DNA of 64,000 bases from Lomentospora prolificans (taxonomy: Eukaryota > Ascomycota > Sordariomycetes > Microascales > Microascaceae): contig JARFXM010000006.1 of NCBI GenBank assembly GCA_029532625.1, positions 496,001-560,000 on the forward strand. The letters run 5' to 3'. The stretch's first letter is position 1. Each line of letters begins with the position of its first letter. The translations under genes were made by a program, and so were the position numbers. Shown here piece by piece: positions 47,801 through 59,258 of the stretch. The notes beneath the pieces were generated by a model, which was not told the origin of the DNA, made no database searches, and saw nothing but the letters and a program-made list of their open reading frames with translations.

Positions 47801-50800
47801 CGGCAGACGTCGACCTAGACAATACCGACGTCTTACGACCGCCCTTGCCGTAGACAGACACCATGGAGTTCTTGCGGTCCGGACCGCCTGGCACAGGTGA
47901 AGGACCGACGCTTAGCAACGTGCTCGACGCCTGGCTAGGACGGCGGGACGGGTCGTTAAGGTCTTCCATGCTCGGCTTAGCCGTGAGCGTACCGGACGAC
48001 CCGTACTTGCCACTAGAGCTGGGTGGGCCCTCCTCTCCTGGTAACCGCGGCGCCCTCGAGGCCGGTTTAGGGAAGTTATCCAAGACGTTAGACGACGCGT
48101 TGAGGACCTCGAGCTTATTAGCCCACCACATCTCCATCGGCAGCTTGCGGATGTTGTTTCCGCGGATATCGAGATGGCGCAATTCCGTCAAACAACCGAT
48201 CTGCGGCGGCAGGGTTCCGACAGTGTTATGGGCGATGCTAAAGTGCTCAAGCTTCGTGAGCTTGCCGATGTGTGGCGGTAGGGAGACGAAGTAGTTCTTG
48301 TCGAGGATGAGACGCTCTAGATTTAGTATATTGTGAAACGACTCGTCAATGCTCGCCAACTGTGCGTTGGATAGGTTTAGCGACTTGAGGGTGAGGACCG
48401 GCTGTATGATCTCAAACTTGGTTACCGGGTTCGAGTTTAGCTTGAGCGTCCGTAGGGTCTCGAAGGAGCCAATGAACCGTGAGACAGAGTTGTGATCGGC
48501 CGATAATATCTCAAGCTTGGGCAGCTGCGAAACAATGTCGATGCTAGTAATGGCATTGTACTTGATGTCAAGCTCACGCAGGCTGATAAGCTCGCTAAAG
48601 GTGGTGGGCAGCACGTTGGCGAGCCGGTTGTTGGTGATGACGAAGCGCTCCAGGTTCTTGAGCTTGCCGATCTCGTCGGGAAGGGCCGCGATCGAGTTGA
48701 AGCTCAGGTCGAGATCTACCAAGCTCTCCAAGTCGCACAGAAAGTCTGGAAATACGTCGAGGAAGTTGGACGAGATATTAAGAGTGCGGAGCGACTTGTG
48801 AATTCCAAAGTACGAAGGAAGGGATTTCAGCCGGTTGTTGGCGAGATTGAGCTTGAGCAGACCGTTGAGATTATCCAGCTCGGCGTTGTCGAGTTGCTCC
48901 AGTCGGTTGTTCGACACGTCGAGGAAAGTGAGCTTGGTGGCCCGGCTCAGGCTCGGCGGCAGCTTGCGCGCCTCGTTGTTGTTAAATTTAATGTCCCGTA
49001 GATTTGTGCAGGACTGGATAAAGTCGCGGGGTACATCGAGCGACAGGTTACGAGAGAGGTTCAGCGACACGATGTCGGAAGATTTGGGGTAAAGTGAGAG
49101 CGGAATGTTGAAAAGGTTACGACCCGAAAGGTCGACGTTACTAAACTTTTGCTGGCGGCCGAACCCAAAGTCCTGGGGCTGGAACTCCTTTTCCATGGCA
49201 GACAGGAACATGAAGCGGCAGAGGTAGCTGTTGTCCTCGCGTCCAATCTCCTCCAAACGATCTCTCTCATCATAACCAAACTGCTGGAGGAGGCGCTTTT
49301 GCAGGATCAACGGACGCTCCATCGCCGAAAGGATCCGCACCAGCTCTCGTTTGCGCAAGATGATGTGGAAATTCGGCAGGCCATCCTTGCCCACGCCCAT
49401 CTTCTTGCCGATCGAGTCGATAACGTCCGAGACGGTAGATGCGAGCGGCACGGAGAGGGTCGTAAAGGTACCGTCGGCCTTGAAGATGCGAATGCAGTAC
49501 GGCATGTCGGCCTCGCCTTTGGCAGGCGTCTCCAGCTCGTCCGATTCGGGTACGTGATACGAGTTATCTTCGGTATTTCGGCGAACGGCCCAGCTGTCCG
49601 GTGCATTCCAGGCGCCGTTGACGACACTAGGTTCGCGCTGCTCTCGGATCTCACCGCCGGCATCCATCGGCGTTAAGGCCGCGGGCCGGTTCAAGATGCC
49701 ATCCATGTCACCCAAGTCTGTATCGAGGTAGAAGACGGTTCCGTCTTTGTAATGATCAGTCGGTCCGATAGACTCGTCCGTTGCATCGTAGGGTCGGTGA
49801 TTCTTTGACTTCTTCGACGAGAAGGGGAACTTATTGTTAAACGTCGCACCCCGGTGGGCAGTGTACCGTAATTCGACGGGATCAAAGGTCTCAACGCTAT
49901 AATTGGACGAGGGGGAATCGTTCCTGGGCAGCTCAGTGCGGGATGACTTTGACCTCAAAGATCGCGTCGATTTGGGCAGATCGCGTAATCTATTCCCGTC
50001 CTCATCCTTGTCCCTGTGCCTCCGTAGACGGCCCAGAATCCCACGTTTAGGCACGTAGCCAGGAGAAGTTTGGCCGTCAAAGGAACCCGGCTTATAGTTT
50101 ATTGGCGGCGCTGGACTGTGGGCTCGAGACCGTGGAACGTTGCCAGCAGAGCCGCCTCGGTCTCGCGGAGCATGGAGGGAATCTTCTCTTGTGATGGTTG
50201 GCCGAAGCGTGCGGGGGTCATCGTTGCTCTTGTTATGACGGTGGTGGCTTAAGTGGACAATAGAGTGGGCGGACCGCGAAGACGAGGAGGTCTTGGGCGG
50301 GTCCCTAGAGGAACCGCCTTCGCTCATATATCGATCCCGATCCGGCCCGGACAAGATGTCGCGGACTGGTGCTTCTCCGTAGCGCGCAATATCCTACAAG
50401 AAAATCAATTAGGGCATGGCGCTCGGGGGAACAGCCGTCTTCAGCCAGGCGAAAACTTACCTCGGCTTCCTGGTATAAGAAGGGAACGACCTCGGGCGCA
50501 GGTACGGGCGTGCGCGGTCTGGAAGAGGAAGGCGATGCGTCGCGGGTATGGTCGGTAGCGTTGGAGTGGTTGCGATCGCGCTGCGCCGCGCGACTATGGC
50601 TATATGACCGCTGGCGACTATCCTTGGGCGGTACGGCGGGCGGCAGACTGGTATCCGATCCGGGGAACTCTTCGCCAAAAAAGCCCTGTAGCTTCCGTAG
50701 GCCACCGCGGGCTAAGCTGTTCTTGGATCCTTGGCTGCTAAGAGTGGTGATACTAGCCAACGACGGACGCCTCTCGTCGTGGCAACCCGCGTCCGGCGAT

Positions 50801-51634
50801 TCGGGCACGGTAAGGTTAGAACCAGTTCCCGTTCCGGTACGGTAGTTAGTCGGGGGATTGAAGCTCGGCGAGGCGTACGAGCTGACCGATATGTTATCGC
50901 TCGAATCGTTGTAGAAGCTGGTAGGTATATTCGATGAGGCGCCGTTATTGGAAACGTTGTTCGATGAGGCAGTCCAGGGCGCTACCTGAGATAAGTTGGA
51001 ATGGCCAGCCGATGGGGCGTTGTTATTTCGGTTGTTGCGGGAGCCGGAAGGCTCGAGGACAGCGAGATCCTGGCGATAGTTGGCCAGGTCGCTCAGTCTC
51101 CGGTCACGTAGTGATACGCTCGAAGCAGATGAAGGCCGACGATTAAAGCTCGTTGACGTGGGCGACACTTGCTGTTCGTCTAGTGATGTTCGACTGGAGG
51201 GTGACGAGGGAAGGTCTCAGGTCAGCGACAAGGGCATAGGTAAAAGAGAGAAAGCGGTGCAGGGGGAAGACAGATGAAATGGAACGATGCCAGTCCTACA
51301 AATGAGAGGCCGGGAAGGGAAAGGAAAGACACAAGCTCGAGTAGCTCGAGTCACCGCAAAAGGCCTGGCTTGTCCATTGTCCTAGGATGATCTTGGAATG
51401 GGTGAAGCACCAGTACCGAACACCGAAAACGGCCCTGGGGGGTAGCATTTTCGGTGTCGAATGATGATCAAAGGAAAACTCGGTCACAACTCACGCTAGT
51501 AGCCCGCTTTCCTCCATTTTTAATCGCATAGGAATAGCTTTCCTGGATGGTTTTATTGTGCTATGAGACCGAGCACTATCGGTGCTCGAGCTCGTTAGCG
51601 AGCTGAGGCGGGAGGAAGCCTCCTTCCTAGTCAT
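44804..51634 (-). CDS. cyr1: Adenylate cyclase (fungal LRR type; CR-1/Mac1/Cyr1 ortholog)
   Basis: Four exons on the minus strand (51634-51495, 51193-50461, 50393-45123, 45064-44804) encode 2134 residues, a normal size. Order: Ser-rich N-terminus; Ras-associating domain (about 587-690, PYCIRIFKADGTFTTLSV); leucine-rich repeats (about 710-1315); PP2C-like domain (about 1380-1670); class III cyclase domain (about 1715-1920, with VSIVFTDIKNSTTLWE holding the metal-binding Asp and GGYEVKTEGDAFMVSF); C-terminal region ending in a very acidic tail. It makes cAMP from ATP, and Ras and heterotrimeric G proteins activate it. cAMP-PKA signalling governs growth, conidiation and infection structures. The first exon is the least certain part: its ATG (MTRKEASSRLSSL) joins the next exon through a 301-nt intron in the only phase that keeps the frame open. 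Confidence 0.96.
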
Positions 51635-54600
51635 GATTGCTATCTATCGAAGCCAAAACGCATCGCGAGAAAGACGAGTGCACAATGGAAAGGAGACGAA
51701 TTCGGGGACGGATGACGATGGAGCGACGGAGACGGACGTGGCGAAGAGGGGCGTTTGGAGGGAAAAGCAGGGCCCACGACAATGCGAGACACAACAGAGG
51801 GCAGGACGAGGCACCTGTGTGGTGTCGTTCAGGTCATCCTCGCAAAAAAGGGGGGGTGGGAAGGGGCCAGAATCGCGCGTTTCGTCAGGTCAGTGAATTG
51901 GACCAAGGGCGTTGTGAAGCGGATGGTATAGGAATTGATTCTCGAAGGTGCGGTCGGGTGTTCCGGGGGATCGATGATGTCGAGGAAAGGCGATGGCCGA
52001 AAAGAGCGTTTGACGATTCGGTGTAAAGAAAGCACAGATTCAGACTGATTTGATGGTAGAGTGGAGTAGAGGTGTTCAAGGTTTCTGCCGCGGCATGCGG
52101 ATGCTGGGCAAGCTGGGGCACACCAAACCTTAGGCGGCCGCGTGGTTGGCTCAAGTTTGTGGGTGAAGAGGTGGTCAGTGCTGGGCGAACGGAGCACTGG
52201 AGAACCTTGATTGCATGGAGGAGGCCATTGGACAGACAGGCAGAGGAAGAACTCGCACGAGAGCACAACGGCAGCCCATCTGGTAACAAGACGGATTGAT
52301 GGATCACTGATTGATTGATGGGTGGTGTAAGGTATAGGTAGCCAGCAGCCAGCGAGAATTCGGCAAAACCCCCCGGGATGGAGGTGATGGCAGGGCCAGC
52401 CCGCCTGGCCGTCCGTTCCTAGTGGCTGGAATAGGCTCCCTAGGGTTCCCGTAACAGTAGATTCCCTAATAGGCCAGCCAGGCTTGCCGCGCCTCCAAGC
52501 ACAGCAAAATTGTGGGCGTAATTTCTGGCATCCAGTACTCCGTAGTCCTAAGTGAGGCGTGGTGAGCTCATGGTCACAAGTAACCTAGTAATATTACTGA
52601 AAACATAACCTTAAAATGTACAAGTACACCCCTCTTGAGAACCTTGGGGTATCTTTTTTAGTGGGCGGCTGGGGGCGGGTCTCGATCCAAACGGTTAGAC
52701 CGAAAGCTCGGGCGATACGGTGGTACGAGGGGCGCCCAGCTTCGCTTGACGCGAGTCTGTTGTATTTAGCTAACGGCAGCTCATTTGCTGTTTGGAGTGT
52801 TGCTTCATTATGATGTTGCAGGGGCATGTCATCGATTGTGTCCCAATATTGAAAAACGGGAAATACGGGCCAACTCGAAGCATCCAGACCTTCGCTCAAT
52901 CACCGAGGAGAATGAGACAATAGACGCTTTGCTGCCTTCCAAAAAGGAAAAGGAAAGAAGCAGGAAAAGAAAGCACATTGAAGTCGGGAAGCATATCTGC
53001 CATCAACGAAGCCGTTGCTCCCAGTCGTGTTCTTTGGAGGAACAGCTATTATGCCCCCCATTCATCTAAGAGGAAGGCACTGGCTGGGCTTGGCGCCAGG
53101 ACGACGCGCTCAATGCGCCCGAGTGAGAATCCTGAAATTAGGATTCCGGTGCTTGGAGGGGGGGGGGGGCCAATTTCCAATAGGGCAGCCTCAACCGCTC
53201 AAGTACTCTGTACGTCCTTGTGAAAAGGTAGTAATATTACGAGTTTCCCAAATATCACAGCAAAGTGGCAGCACTTTCCACACCGGCACCAGCGATTTTT
53301 TTTTTTTTTTTCCTTTGAGACGTGCTGCCGATCAGTTACTCAAACAATGGCAATCCTCCAGGCTCAAGGCTAGACGAGTCTTGGCTCTCATTATACTTAT
53401 AATAAAGCCTATCGCCAAAAGCGCCCGAAAAATTCGTCAAAAACCATGCCCGGAAACATTGACATACGTGTGAGAAACGTCGACGCTGGCAACCAGGACG
53501 CCATCTGTTGGCTCAACCAATTTTATCCGTATGACATGCCGGGGGTTTCGTCCAGCAACTTCGGAGTAATCAAGCCTGAGTTGCATCGGGCCATGGCATT
53601 TCTTGCATGGTCACACTCACGCCCGTCGGAGCAAAAGGCTTTCGATAAAGAACCATTGGCCCGACTTGTCCACAAGCTCCATTCAACTGCATGCCGTTGC
53701 TCCGATGCCAGCTTCAATGTCTCCAATTCTTACCAGTAGACCCTTTGTGAGCCTTCAAGTTCGTACCTTTGTTTTCGATTGTCGATTAGCCATATACCTG
53801 TATTTACATTCTGGCACGTTCACATCCCCCGCCCAGTATCCGTGTCCGCCTGTCCTCAAAGCCAGCTGGCTGTCAAACAGCATCTCAGACATTCTGTGGA
53901 TAAAAACGTGTGGGCCACGATGGACGATGGACCACCCATGTCTCAAAGCCACCGGACTGGCCTTGACAGGCCAGCACAAACGGGAAATGGGGTGCCTCTC
54001 GGACCCTAGTCCTAGTCGAAAATTATCGACAAACTGCCAGCGGCCGGCTATGAATGTCCGGCGGAAACGTCACCACAAGCCCCACGAGTAAACCCGGAAG
54101 ACCAGGACGCCTAACCCACTGCCCCCCAGCGTAGCAAGCAACCGCAGCTGTCATGTAGCAAGGTAATAATAGTATCAAATGGAAACAGGGCCAGCCTCAA
54201 CTCTCTATCAAATGTTGCAAACGAGGCAAGTAATGATACAGTAGCACCAACGCTGTCAAAGCTGCACGACTGAGGGAAAGGTCTGGGCGGGATTGGGAAC
54301 CAGGACAAGCAGAGCAGGTGGAGGCGACAGCAACGTCGTCGATACGATACCATGTCGAAGCGATGCTGTCCGAAAGCGATGACTTGCACATCTAGGCGTT
54401 TTGGCCCTCCTCCACTCTCTGTCTCCACTCGTTCCGCTTTCATGTTGTTGCAGTTTGCAGGACGCGCAACTGTGTCAGGAGGGCGTCCAAAAGGTCGAAA
54501 CGTGCAACCGATCATGCTGCTGTCTCTCGTCGGCCCAGCTTGCCTGCTCAATCTATCCACGATGGCGATCAACTCGATGAGCCCTTTCTGCCCCGTCTTG

Positions 54601-56251
54601 TGCTGGATGACGGCCGCATCCATTTCCCTTTGATTGTTCGTGCGCCCATCCAGCAGACCGCAACGCCGCAGATTCATTGGATTTGATTAGTTGATGTCTT
54701 CTGTTGTAACCCCAGCCCCCAGCTCGCCAAAATACCACTTTGAACGTCTTCGAACCCTTCCGATTCGCGCTTCCCCACGAACCACTTCGCGATCTGTGCA
54801 ACATCAAGTCTTTCATTTTTTTTTTCTTATTTTTTCTCCTTTTTTGGCCTCGAAGCCCGCCTTGGACAGACAAACCCCAGACTTGCGCCAGACTTCAATG
54901 GTACGGGGTAGTACCTGCTGCTGGCGAACCCTGTCGCCCTGTGGTTATCATCGCCAGGCCTCACCTTCACGGTCCTGGTAATAATATCAAAAGCCCCCAT
55001 CCAGACAGTGAGCATGGACTTTTCTGAGGTTCGCTTCAACTGATGTTGCTTTTGGCCCTGGGTCGTTTCACGCTCATTTTTTGCTCCGCTATTATTGAGC
55101 TTCTGTTTCTCCCTCCTTTCCCGGATTCGGCCTCAAGAGGTCGATCCCTCTGCTCCTATTTTCTGTAAACATGAAGCTACTGCCGTCTTCCCGTATAATG
55201 CATGCTTGGATCCAATAACACACTTTCGGCAAATCTCAGAGCTGCTATTATGGAACATAATAACCCCGAAGTCGACTTCAGTTCAAGTATAATACACCCT
55301 TAGAGGCAAGACAAGGCTGATCCACGAGAGAGCCCTCATCCGCCCGTCCATCTGGGGCCAAGCGCTCCAGTGCTTGCATCCAACGGGAGGACAAAATCCA
55401 TAAATGTTTCTTAAACCAGCCGAAAGCGATTGAAGAAAAATGCCGCCCTCCCTTTTTCTCCTCCCACCCACTCGACGCTAAACAAGCACCACATCGATCA
55501 GCGTGCAGCGAAGATCTTGCATTTCCCGTCACGCAACGTTTCCTCCCTTCTCGACATTCCCAGGGCGAATGTCATTCGCCGAGGTCCTGTAAAGGATAGT
55601 TCCCATGCGAGGTAAGGACGGGCCACTTGCCATTTCCTGCCCAGGTTTTAGTAGCCCTTGCTGCTCTTCATCCGCTGCCCCTCTAACCCCTCCACACCGA
55701 CCGGGTGGACACCGGCGGGTGCTATACTTGGATAGGGTACACCGGAGGCCATGATATGCTTGGAAAATGACACGGACCTTTGGAGCACAGCGCTTCTATT
55801 TGCTGTCTCCGCGGAAAATCCGCGCTTCACCGCCGAGAACACTAGGCTAGCGTTCATGGTGTCCGGGCTTGCTTGTTGATTATATTGACGCGACCCGGAA
55901 TAGAGAAGCGCCGGCTGAGATAAGAGACAGAGAAGGTCGGCGCGCCAACTGATGAGGCACCGTGGAACTGAGGAGGGGCAAACGTATCAAAGGACATTTT
56001 CAGTAGGTTTCGGAAGGCTTTTTTTGGTTCTTTTTTTTTCAAAGCCAAAAGCCTAAACCCTCCTCGTAGGGCCCTTCACGTATCGAGGTGTTGTTTTCGT
56101 TACATCTCTAGGGCTGTGTATGCTAGAAATTGCCATCCTCGCCGACGCCATCTGTGATGTATACATGTGATATCATAAGAATACTCAAGTCCCCGCCTTG
56201 ACGCCAAAAAGTAGAATCGTTGCTACCAAGAAATAGAGGCCAGGCTGGGCC
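51635..56251. other. 4.6-kb gene-poor region upstream of adenylate cyclase
   Basis: The first kilobase is the adenylate cyclase promoter and leader (read on the minus strand), with a 145-codon open frame at 52266-51829. Elsewhere no frame looks coding; the largest are a 97-codon frame at 53446-53739 and a 188-codon minus-strand frame at 54677-54111, both without domains. CCAGCCAG-type motifs lie at 52474 and 53080, TACTCCGTA at 52536 and its variant TACTCTGTA at 53204. Confidence 0.45.
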
Positions 56252-57909
56252 TTAGAACAAGTTTTCATCATCCTCACCAACGACATCCCCAACATCCTCG
56301 CACAAGAGCTCCCCAATCGCCGCGCTCTCTTCCAGGATCCGCCTTGCGGCCTCGGCCTCGACATCCATGTCGTCCATCACGAGTCGGACTGCCAGCTCAG
56401 GTACAAGCACCACTTGCACGTAGATCGAGTATCCGCGGGATGAGACGAGGCTATCCTCCACAGCCCTCTTCCGCAAAAGCTTGGAGAAGCGCGCAAAGAT
56501 GGCCTCCTGCATCGTCCGGAACCCTCGTGTGCCGTAGTAGCCGGGCGAACAGTTGAAATCTGCCTTCATCAGGTTCCTCTTCTTGCCGTCTTTGACATCA
56601 CGCGCCAGCACATCTCCGAAATGGGACCGGCCACCCTTTAAGATTTTTTCGAGGAAGCCATAATGCTCTGCGATACGCGAATCTAGCCCGTCCCAGTCGA
56701 TGTCAGGATAGCCTCTCGTCTTCCAGAGATCCCTAGCCTCAGCCTTCTTATGCTCCGAACAAAAGGTTCTCTGCTGCCGGATTGACATACGGCTGCCTTT
56801 GGAGAACGACTCGAAAAGCTCCCTGCTAACCGGTTTCTTGCAGTAAGGGCATTGCACACTTCGGTCCTTGTCCTCTTCTTCGGAGTCGCTTACGTCCAAA
56901 TCTGAGAGTGAAGAATCGTCGCTGTCTAATGCGGGGCCCGTGTAGGCTCGTGAGGTCTTAACCTCGTCCACATTGAACAGACGCAGCGCCTCAGGAGGTG
57001 AAGCCGTTTTCTCGGGCTTCTTCAAGGACTTCCCCTTTCGTTCTTTGAGCGGCGTATCCAGGAATTTGCTATCAAGGGTCGCCGGTACGCCCACATCTGA
57101 ATGTGACGGTGAGGCAGAGAGAGCTCGCAGAGTCCGGGTGGGTAGCGCAGTAGGTGACGGTGAGTCAAGGGGCCCTTTGGGGATCTTGAGAGAATCCCCT
57201 CGCCCTTTAGACTTGTTTGTCTCAAAATCTGGGAAGTCCTCAGGTATTTTCAGGTCGGGCAAGACCATCTCATCTTCCTCAACAGCTGTGCAGAGCCTCA
57301 GTTAGCTAGATGCAAGCGGGGTTTTGCGCAGTGTTGTCGCTAGCGCATACCTTGAACTTTCTTCGTCTTCTTTCGCAAACGCTCCTTGGGAGGCGGGCTC
57401 CTCATCCTTTTGCTTGCTACTCTGTACGTCTTGTCCTTGTTCCGGAGAAGACTGCTCTCTAGAAGCGTGGGGTTTAGATCATCATCGGATTCCGCATTTC
57501 TACCAGATTTGGAGCTCGCAGCAGCCCGCTTGGCCATAAATTTCTCGCGGAAAGCTCGAGATCCGCTGTACCCAGACTCTCTCTGGCCAAAGGTCTTGTT
57601 TACTGCTGTTCTTTTGAATTGGGAGGGTTGGATATCACCTCTGGGAGGGGAATCATCTTCCTCAAGGTCGCTCGACCAAAGTGGTTCGGTCTTCTTGATT
57701 TTGGCCGAGACAGGCTTCACAGGTTCTTCGTCTTCCTCGTCCGAGCTGATTGGAGGCGCCTCAATATCATCGGGCTCTTGAATGATGCCCCTAGGGTGAG
57801 GTTTGTCCAGAGAAGCAGTCTTGTGCCGATTAAGAGACTTAAGCAGCGGAGGAGCCCTCACATTCTTGCTCATTCCCACCCGCCGTTGGCCTTCGGTATG
57901 AGCGCTCAT
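56252..57909 (-). CDS. rtc4: Rtc4-like domain protein (restriction of telomere capping 4)
   Basis: Two exons on the minus strand (57909-57351, 57285-56252) encode 530 residues; the 65-nt intron (GTATGC donor, ACAG acceptor) keeps the phase. The N-terminal 300 residues are charged, Ser/Pro-rich and probably disordered, with acidic patches (SSDEEDEEP) and basic, NLS-like stretches (KERLRKKTKK). The C-terminal part (about 325-500) has a CPYCKKPVSRELFE zinc-like cysteine pair, then FCSEHKKAEARDLWKTRGYPDIDW and HYGFLEKILKGG, which is the fungal RTC4-like domain. In yeast, Rtc4 was linked to telomere-cap control; the molecular function is unknown. A nuclear location is inferred. The ATG at 57909 is the first true ATG of the open frame; an in-frame TTG lies 15 bases earlier. 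Confidence 0.87.
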
Positions 57910-59004
57910 CCTGGAAGTGCTCAAAATCGGCGGGGTGCAGCGGAGCTTGAGGTAGTTTTCGAGATCATCAAGAACTCTGGTGATACATGCATATATTGAT
58001 CAATCCCACTCCGTCGGTCATTTCAAGCTCGAATCGTGGAACGGGCTGGGCCTTGCTCAATGGTTGCCAGGGGTAATGTAGCTTGTGGTTTGGTTTCCTG
58101 TCTCTGGTTCTAGTTGGCCATCATCACGTGTGTCCACTGTAGCCCACTGAAAATACCCCACACGACCCCACCATATGGATCACCACTAATAGCCAGCCAG
58201 CTTCATCCATTGATCAAGCCATCATTGATCAATGATCGATCAATGCTACCAATGCTCGGAATATTGTTTTGAAGTAAACCCACGTCCATATTTGAGATAC
58301 GTGATGGAAGATGCTTAGGAGCGCCGAAGAAAAAAAATGACGAGAGGTGTAATCCTCATAATACGTGATGGCCACAGGAGGCTTCTGTACCGTGAGTCTC
58401 GCAAGGAACCTTACCAACGCCGAGAATGTTAGTACCTTCGCACCTCGCTTGAATTTGAAGTCCTGTATTACGAGAGTCTATCGACCGAGAAATACACAAG
58501 CCGACAAGGTTCTCTTTGAAGTCCTCTCCCTGGGGGCTTCAGAGACCAATCTTCTATTACTTGGCTAGTAACACCTCTATTCAATTGACAAACTTTAGCT
58601 TAGTTGGTGCCTGGCCAGCTGGTCGCATTGTCAAACGGCCCAACTGTATTGGAAGACCCTGACTAGGAGTCGGCTCTATCCTGCCTAGTTTTGATTTGAC
58701 AAATGAGTGGCTGATTAGTGAATCCGACATAGCTTGAGCGTTGCGTTTTTCCCGCCATGTTGGAACCAGAGTCTCCTGAAGGCTGAGTCTGCCATGCTGC
58801 ACTTGTTTTTCTGCGGATGGTTCGTTGCAGGAGTCAACCTTTGGGAAAGCCTGACGAGCCTACAAACCCACCCCCTGGGTTGGTTCTATCCCAGAGGGTA
58901 ACAGAGCTGTTGGTTTTTCTTTCCACCCCTTTTCCTCTTCGACACCTGCTCCCTCCGACTCCTTTCTAAACGCGCAAAGCGATCGCGCCAGTACATCAAG
59001 AACA
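57910..59004. promoter_or_regulatory. Divergent upstream region of rtc4 and the GT69 gene
   Basis: About 1.1 kb separates two outward-facing genes. It has a CACGTG E-box at 58125-58130, a CCAGCCAG motif at 58193-58200 and a perfect 16-bp palindrome centred on TTGATCAA at 58221-58236, with further TGATCA copies at 57993 and 58210. No gene is seen. Confidence 0.4.
58221..58236. repeat. Perfect 16-bp palindrome
   Basis: ATCATTGATCAATGAT reads the same on both strands. Copies of the core TTGATCAA and half-sites flank it within 30 bases. It could be a dimeric regulator site or a small hairpin; the role is unknown. Confidence 0.8.
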
Positions 59005-59227
59005 ATGAAGTGGAAAAGGAAATTCGCATGTGCAGGCATCAGCCTCTGTCTCCTCCTACTCCTTTGCTGGTTCGATTTGTTCTACACAGAGGATCCTGCG
59101 CTAGGCGAATACAAGCTTATAAGTAGGTTTCGTCTCGGTTTCGCCATTGAAGACAGAAGAAACTGGTTCCTGAATGTCGCAGTTACAGTTTCGTCAACTT
59201 AGCTACAGCAGAATATCCCTTGATGCT

Positions 59228-59258
<31 letters not shown>

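Noticed and set aside
53446..53739. 97-codon frame starting MPGNIDIRVRNVDAGNQ
   Set aside because: Starts with an ATG and has a sensible composition, but no family, no splicing evidence and poor surroundings; not enough to call a gene.
54111..54677. 188-codon minus-strand frame
   Set aside because: Arg/Ser/Cys-rich, no domain, overlapped by frames on the other strand.
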